Assembly: GCA_964370115.1 (NCBI GenBank)
Contig: CAYJIA010000061.1
Coordinates: 1-10,552 of the forward strand
Source: SIG603 sp964370115
GTDB lineage: Bacteria > Bacillota > Clostridia > Oscillospirales > Acutalibacteraceae
Length of the DNA: 10,552 nt
Reading direction: 5' to 3'
Shown here: in pieces, positions 7,101 to 10,552 of the stretch
How positions within the stretch are numbered: position 1 is the stretch's first letter
Layout: every line of letters begins with the position of its first letter
Made by a program: the position numbers and the translations under genes
The notes under the pieces: generated by a model
Told to the model about the DNA's origin: nothing
Databases searched by the model: none
The model's input: the letters and a program-made list of their open reading frames with translations, nothing else

Positions 7101-8287
7101 GAAACGGAAATCTGCTTGATGCCGACATAAGCGAGGTTTATGACATAGGCAAAGAAGGTGAAGTTACAGTGCTTTCGCCCATGATCGAAAAATCGACGGG
7201 AAGAGAATTCTTTATGATTACTACACCGTTGTATCAACAAGGAGAAAAAACAGCACAGCTTTATGGACTTTACTACACAGATGAATTTTCATCGGTATTA
7301 GACTTAAAAGTATTTGGTGGCGAGGCGTTTTTCCATATTTGCGAAGTAAATGGAACACCGATAGTCATAAGCGGTAGTAGCAATAACCTTTTTAAGGGTG
7401 AAAACATGTATAGCTTTATCGATAGCCTTGACATGAGAAATGAGCATACAAGTAAAAGCGTGCAGGTCGACATGGAAAATGGCGAAACAGTTCTGCTTAA
7501 ATATGCGGCAGGTAACACAGAGCGCACGGCAGTCATGTTGCCGATACCCGACACCGACTGGTGCTTAGTAAGCATAGTTTTAGACTCGGTGACAAATACT
7601 ATGGCAAACTCTATAAATGTAAACACAGTACTGTTTGCACTTATAGTAATTGCAATTTTTGGAGTGTATATATTTGTGACAGTTATTATTCACTCAAGAA
7701 ACAATAAAGGACTTATAAAGGCGCTTGAAAGCAGTTATTCGCTTGCAAATAGCCTTCAAGCCAGTATCGAGACAGACGCACTGACAAGAACTTATAGTCG
7801 TGCTGCAGCAACCGAGAAAATTGCAGAGGCTATAAAAAGACGAAAAGGCAAAAAAAGAACTCAGGCACTGTTGATACTCGACATTGATAATTTTAATATG
7901 ATTAATGATAAATATGGGTTCGAGGCAGGAGACTTGTGTCTGCAAGAATTTGTCGGCGCAATAAAGAGTAGGCTTAGAAACGGCGATATAATGGGCCGTC
8001 TTGGCGGAGACGAGTTCGTGGTTCTTTTGGAAAATCTTAAAGATAAACGACAAGCAAAGGAATTAATACAAAAAATATTTACTAGTGCCGCCAATGTGAA
8101 AATACAAAATCTAGAATTTGAAAAAATATCTATAAGCGTGGGTGCGTATATTTTACCTGAAACGGCAAATGAGTATGAAGAGGCGAATGCAAGGGCAAAT
8201 AAAGCGCTTCTTGAGGCAAAGATTACAGGAAAGAATAAATTTGTTATCTTTAAAAGTAATAAAAAAAATGAGGAGGAAGAGGTATGA
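4199..8287 (+). CDS. FIST-(GGDEF)-EAL-TM-dCache-TM-GGDEF c-di-GMP turnover protein
   Basis: A predicted bifunctional c-di-GMP enzyme of 1362 residues. Residues 1-375 are FIST_N/FIST_C, a cytoplasmic ligand-sensing fold, with GCSTSG at 61-66 and GEIG at 354-357. About 425-585 looks like a degenerate GGDEF domain in which DDKSF (500-504) replaces GGDEF. EAL follows (about 595-835) with its catalytic set intact: E623 in EAL, N676, E707, E710, D737, D738, K758, E794 and Q814. A Ser/Lys-rich linker leads to helix 865-887, an extracytoplasmic dCache-like region (888-1143) and helix 1144-1164. The C-terminal GGDEF domain has an intact GGDEF (1269-1273) and an RxxD I-site (1260-1263), although the usual GHxxGD reads GFEAGD. 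EAL and GGDEF would lie on the cytoplasmic face, both termini inside. The FIST and Cache ligands are unknown. It is the first gene of a coupled operon. Domain calls are firm except the degenerate GGDEF (moderate). Confidence 0.9.
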   Translation: MKALNILYENYEQLQKEILAEEFNEQDGLFVRIHVSNSDKIAAVELAKKVREVLPTAKIIGCSTSGVIYDGEIYEDGVLISILQFESVEITSSVFEIEKQGETDFAKNKIMADMSNKDVSIAFMFFSDQSLQVGDLLADISGNYEDITLLGGVSGFIKGDDIYSFVFDEDKYIENGAATCYIENRYVLAYANVVTGHDAISDVHKITKVDKNIIKEIDNQDAKEWVKKNLGISGFKPNLTIEEIAKVDELINYPFMPENYGESGRFVRYDSKADNISHLGAGFFKDGDEFRVGYFNILKSVEEWQVVCADLQKISAQCLFVYDCILRRTYLNDLAKWELGLFKNCGISGAFLLGEIGQKSSKPYFYHGACSLFTFAQEEEYLDINISNFENLSKLYEEQSEHIEKIIENKEGSKLPLIVAEIEKRYKKRYLAESSTDIKTMVDYLKVEKDNESNNVCLIDIKPVNSEVDAGRFFEKIYETVLGIVKENTKKESVHFYAFDDKSFFFVMDKQTKKETLLEISSLMLAELKSTFNYAWSSNIVINIAVATQEMNISDLVEQAERTKFKSFEEEIIICDNYQTDAENIQKEFEIVALLKEIIKINSVEPYFQGIYDNRNNRFYCYEALMRLKTPEGKILFPGEFMEISKKYNLYRELSLCMVLKVLEIFEKRDEIVTVNISMLDILSKEFETKIFNKLESMKNAKNIVFELVETEQFDDRDALQKYIRRAKNCGSRIAVDDFGSGYSNFIEIGNLDIDFIKLNGSLTELLGTDTSYDNILESISYMGKKMQVELIAECVETSAMQRKIVSSGIRFSQGYLFSKPMPIEVFDEVSRKNPKETKKNSSSLGKSEAEQFFGNSSKLKKEKLVMGLGGVIATTLAIILIFFFAINNNVRVQEMNDTFLEELATSMTDKVSAKMNDAKALLLTFEATMTSEMQTEQDKLMMLRESQNIDNFDNTYISFDGVTAIDGNGNLLDADISEVYDIGKEGEVTVLSPMIEKSTGREFFMITTPLYQQGEKTAQLYGLYYTDEFSSVLDLKVFGGEAFFHICEVNGTPIVISGSSNNLFKGENMYSFIDSLDMRNEHTSKSVQVDMENGETVLLKYAAGNTERTAVMLPIPDTDWCLVSIVLDSVTNTMANSINVNTVLFALIVIAIFGVYIFVTVIIHSRNNKGLIKALESSYSLANSLQASIETDALTRTYSRAAATEKIAEAIKRRKGKKRTQALLILDIDNFNMINDKYGFEAGDLCLQEFVGAIKSRLRNGDIMGRLGGDEFVVLLENLKDKRQAKELIQKIFTSAANVKIQNLEFEKISISVGAYILPETANEYEEANARANKALLEAKITGKNKFVIFKSNKKNEEEEV
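8271..8276 (+). promoter_or_regulatory. Ribosome binding site inside the upstream gene
   Basis: AGGAGG, 7 bases before the ATG at 8284, lies within the last codons of the preceding gene, encoding its Glu-rich C-terminal tail. Together with the ATGA overlap it points to translational coupling of the two c-di-GMP genes. Confidence 0.85.
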
Positions 8288-10260
8288 AAAAACGAATTTT
8301 AATGCGCCTTATAACCACGTTTTCTATAATGTTACTTATAAGCCTTGCCATAACAATAGTTGTTGAATATTACTCACTTGAGATGAGAGCAGACGAAAGT
8401 GGCAATCAAAAAATTGAAGAAATTGCAGACATTATAGCAAGTAATGATGTAAAAAAACAAGATGAGGCACAAACTTTTGAGCGTGAGCTTTTGGCTATAA
8501 CAGATGCAATAGCATATATACTTGGTGTTGACGAACAAGTCCAAAACGACAGTGAAAAGCTAAGAGAGATAGCTGATTTGATGACCGCGGATGAAATAAA
8601 CTTGTTTGATGAAAACGGTAATTTGTATAGCGGAACAAACGAAGAATATTATGGTTCAAGCTTTGAGTCAGGCGAGCAAATGCAGTTTTTTGCACAAATG
8701 CTAGACAACCGCGATGCAAGACTGGTTCAAGAGATTACTGATAATACAGTAAGTGGCAAGTCAATGCAATACTTCGCGATTTGGAGCTTAGACAAAAGCT
8801 ATATAATCCAAGTAGGCATAGAAGGCGAAAAAGTTTTGGAGGCAACAAAGGGCACGGCGATTGAGGATATTATATCTTATATATCTATAACACAGGGAGA
8901 AGATATATATATAATTGATGAGAAAAGCCAAACAGTAACTGCTACAACAAACAGCGATGTAAAAGGACAGGGTACGGCGGATATAGGAATTGACATAGAT
9001 GCAACACAAGAACTACCAAACGGTGTTTTTATTAATATTGATGGAGAGTCGGTATATGTCCATGCAATGATGGTAGGCGATGAAATTTTCTTATATGCAA
9101 TGAATACCGAGGTAATATTTGAGTCACTTGTTGGAAATATAGTTTTAATAGTATCTATAGTTGCAGCGGCATGTGTGCTAGCGACCCTAGTCGTATATAA
9201 AATTATAAACACGCTCATAATAAAAAACATCAACAAATTTATAGCAGAGCTTCACAATATATCGTCTGGAGAGCTTTCGCGAAAGATTGACATAGACACG
9301 GTTCCTGAGTTTGCAGAGCTTAGCAAGCATATCAATGTAATGGTAGAAAATCTTTTGAAAATGTCAGGAAAAATGTCTACAATCTTTGATTATGCGGATA
9401 TGCCAATGGCAATGTATCAGTGTGGCACCGAAACAAGCGGTGTGGTGGCGACAAATAAAATAGGCTCACTTTTAAGACTTGACGAAAAAGAGACACAAGA
9501 GCTACTATCTGACTCTGACCTATTCCTTGAAAAAATAAGCACAGTATGTTCAAATGCACACGACATAGACAAAGATATCTTTGTTCTTGAAGATGAAAAC
9601 GGACACTACTATCTAAAAATCAAGGCGTACTTTGAAGATACAGGAACATGGGGTATTATACAAGATGTGACAGAGGAGATAGAGGAAAAGAAAAACATAG
9701 AGCACGAGAGAGACATGGACTTCTTGACAAATATCTATAGCCGACGCGCATTTATAACTGCTACTACAAAGCTGTTTAAGACACCTCAAAAAATCAAGGA
9801 CGGCGCGCTTATCATGATGGACCTTGACAATCTAAAGTATGTAAACGATAATTTTGGACACGAGCATGGAGATAAATATATTTGTAAAGCGGCAGACACG
9901 CTAGAAAACTGCGAGGCACCGCACAAAATAGCTGCAAGGCTAAGTGGTGACGAATTTGCTATATTTATTTATGGAAACAGTACAAGTGAAGAAACCGAGG
10001 ACTATGTACAAAGATTGTATAAAGACTTTAGAAATGCAACAATAGAAACGCCAGAGGGCAATTTCCCGCTAGGAATTTCAGGCGGATATATATCATATCC
10101 AACTCACTCGAAAAATTTCAGAGAAATGCTTACTCTCGCCGATGAAACCATGTATATGGTGAAACACACAACAAAGGGAAGATTTTTGAAATACGACCCA
10201 GAAAACCATATATCTATGGACAAAGACGAGGATGATTTAAAGGTAGACTCTGAAGAATAA
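8284..10260 (+). CDS. Membrane diguanylate cyclase (Cache-HAMP-PAS-GGDEF)
   Basis: A 658-residue predicted membrane diguanylate cyclase. Helix 9-28 and helix 285-305 bracket an extracytoplasmic region of about 255 residues. That region resembles double-Cache sensors: INLFDENGNLYSG in its first half and IYIIDEKSQTVTATT in its second. A HAMP-like segment (about 306-358), a PAS-like segment (about 365-475) and a GGDEF domain (about 478-640) follow. The domain has DLDNLKYVND, NFGHEHGDKY and SGDEF (554-558). Serine in the first position is tolerated in some active cyclases. The RxxD I-site is missing: the equivalent residues read APHK, so product inhibition is not expected. The start follows AGGAGG by 7 bases, and ATGA overlaps the stop of the FIST-EAL-GGDEF gene, so the two are co-translated. 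The C-terminal tail is acidic. The ligand of the sensor is unknown. Cache and PAS calls are from fold-like patterns and are moderate; the GGDEF call is firm. Confidence 0.9.
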   Translation: MKKRILMRLITTFSIMLLISLAITIVVEYYSLEMRADESGNQKIEEIADIIASNDVKKQDEAQTFERELLAITDAIAYILGVDEQVQNDSEKLREIADLMTADEINLFDENGNLYSGTNEEYYGSSFESGEQMQFFAQMLDNRDARLVQEITDNTVSGKSMQYFAIWSLDKSYIIQVGIEGEKVLEATKGTAIEDIISYISITQGEDIYIIDEKSQTVTATTNSDVKGQGTADIGIDIDATQELPNGVFINIDGESVYVHAMMVGDEIFLYAMNTEVIFESLVGNIVLIVSIVAAACVLATLVVYKIINTLIIKNINKFIAELHNISSGELSRKIDIDTVPEFAELSKHINVMVENLLKMSGKMSTIFDYADMPMAMYQCGTETSGVVATNKIGSLLRLDEKETQELLSDSDLFLEKISTVCSNAHDIDKDIFVLEDENGHYYLKIKAYFEDTGTWGIIQDVTEEIEEKKNIEHERDMDFLTNIYSRRAFITATTKLFKTPQKIKDGALIMMDLDNLKYVNDNFGHEHGDKYICKAADTLENCEAPHKIAARLSGDEFAIFIYGNSTSEETEDYVQRLYKDFRNATIETPEGNFPLGISGGYISYPTHSKNFREMLTLADETMYMVKHTTKGRFLKYDPENHISMDKDEDDLKVDSEE

Positions 10261-10281
10261 TTGGAGCGTAAAAGTAAATTT

Positions 10282-10307
10282 AAGGAGTGGCAAAAAAGTC
10301 ACTCCTT
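10282..10307 (+). terminator. Hairpin terminating the c-di-GMP operon
   Basis: AAGGAGTGGC (10282-10291) pairs with GTCACTCCTT (10298-10307) through ten pairs, one of them G-T, around an AAAAAA loop. It follows the stop by 21 bases. The downstream GATATTTATT is only partly T-rich, so efficiency is uncertain. Confidence 0.65.
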
Positions 10308-10347
10308 GATATTTATTAAAATGTTGAAAGAATTTTTGAAAAATATG

Positions 10348-10376
10348 TTGACAAAAGGTGAATCTAGTGTTACAAT
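10348..10376 (+). promoter_or_regulatory. Promoter of the tRNA-Gly/tRNA-Arg transcript
   Basis: TTGACA (10348-10353), a 17-base spacer and TACAAT (10371-10376) make a near-consensus sigma-A promoter, as expected for stable RNA. The predicted start near 10383 leaves about 15 bases before tRNA-Gly. No other promoter fits between the two tRNAs. Confidence 0.85.
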
Positions 10377-10397
10377 ACTATATGTCGCAAAAACTGT

Positions 10398-10471
10398 GCG
10401 GGTGTAGTTCAGTGGTAGAACTCCAGCCTTCCAAGCTGGCCGTGTGGGTTCGATTCCCATCACCCGCTCCA
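10398..10471 (+). tRNA. tRNA-Gly (anticodon UCC)
   Basis: A complete cloverleaf can be drawn. The acceptor GCGGGTG (10398-10404) pairs perfectly with CACCCGC (10461-10467). The D stem is GTTC/GAAC, and the anticodon stem CCAGC/GCTGG holds the loop CTTCCAA with anticodon TCC at 10430-10432. The T arm GTGGG-TTCGATT-CCCAT has one G-T pair. The discriminator is T, and CCA is encoded (10469-10471). It reads GGA and, by wobble, other Gly codons. Confidence 0.97.
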
Positions 10472-10488
10472 TCAGACAAAAGTCTGAT
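10471..10488 (+). other. Hairpin between the two tRNAs
   Basis: ATCAGAC (10471-10477) and GTCTGAT (10482-10488) form a perfect 7-base-pair stem around AAAA, followed by TTATTG. The first base of the stem is the terminal A of the tRNA-Gly CCA. It could be a processing signal, a partial terminator between the tRNAs, or both. Confidence 0.6.
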
Positions 10489-10499
10489 TTATTGCGCAT

Positions 10500-10552
10500 G
10501 CGCCAATAGCTCAGCTGGATAGAGCAACTGCCTTCTAAGCAGTAGGCCAGGG
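10500..10552 (+). tRNA. tRNA-Arg (anticodon UCU), 3' part beyond the window
   Basis: The 5' portion of a tRNA: acceptor strand GCGCCAA (10500-10506), D arm GCTC-AGCTGGATA-GAGC, and anticodon stem ACTGC/GCAGT with loop CTTCTAA and anticodon TCT at 10534-10536, reading AGA/AGG. The variable region has begun at the last base; the T arm and 3' acceptor strand lie outside. It starts 28 bases after tRNA-Gly and is probably on the same transcript. Confidence 0.92.

Noticed and set aside
10299..10499. Minus-strand open frame of 66 codons containing MGIEPTRPAWKAGVLPLNYTR
   Set aside because: It is the antisense of tRNA-Gly. This peptide is a familiar false protein produced by reading a tRNA gene backwards.

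Overview
The window is AT-rich DNA, most likely from an anaerobic low-GC Firmicute of the class Clostridia. The pointers are strong AAGGAG-type ribosome sites, sigma-A-type promoters with 17-base spacers, a tRNA gene with encoded CCA, a free-standing dCTP deaminase gene and very Cache/GGDEF/EAL-rich signalling proteins. No taxon marker is present, so this placement is an inference. A 100-base run of N at 2923-3022 shows that the sequence is a scaffold joined across a repeat.

Layout. On the minus strand, 3-1835 holds a two-gene operon, dcd (dCTP deaminase) followed 3 bases later by rmuC, read from an extended -10 promoter near 1873-1901. A divergent plus-strand promoter at 1929-1957 drives an EamA/DMT-family transporter (1991-2869). 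From 2867 to 3141 lies a repeat region: a terminator-like hairpin, an array of TAATNNA heptamers interrupted by the N gap, two small triloop hairpins, and four ATTCTNN heptamers that run into the end of the next gene. Next comes a minus-strand secreted M23 metallopeptidase (3132-4049).

The most notable part is a two-gene plus-strand operon (4199-10260) for cyclic di-GMP signalling. The first gene encodes one unusually long chain of about 1362 residues, ordered FIST, degenerate GGDEF, intact EAL, transmembrane helix, extracytoplasmic dCache-like sensor, transmembrane helix, intact GGDEF with an RxxD I-site. The second gene overlaps the first by four bases (ATGA). It encodes a membrane diguanylate cyclase with Cache-like sensor, HAMP, PAS-like and SGDEF domains, and it lacks the I-site. 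Together they predict a unit that senses cytoplasmic and external signals and both makes and degrades c-di-GMP.

The operon ends in a hairpin at 10282-10307. A strong promoter (10348-10376) then reads tRNA-Gly(UCC) and the first part of tRNA-Arg(UCU), which runs off the window end. Apart from the repeat region, no mobile element, CRISPR array, rRNA or phage gene is visible.
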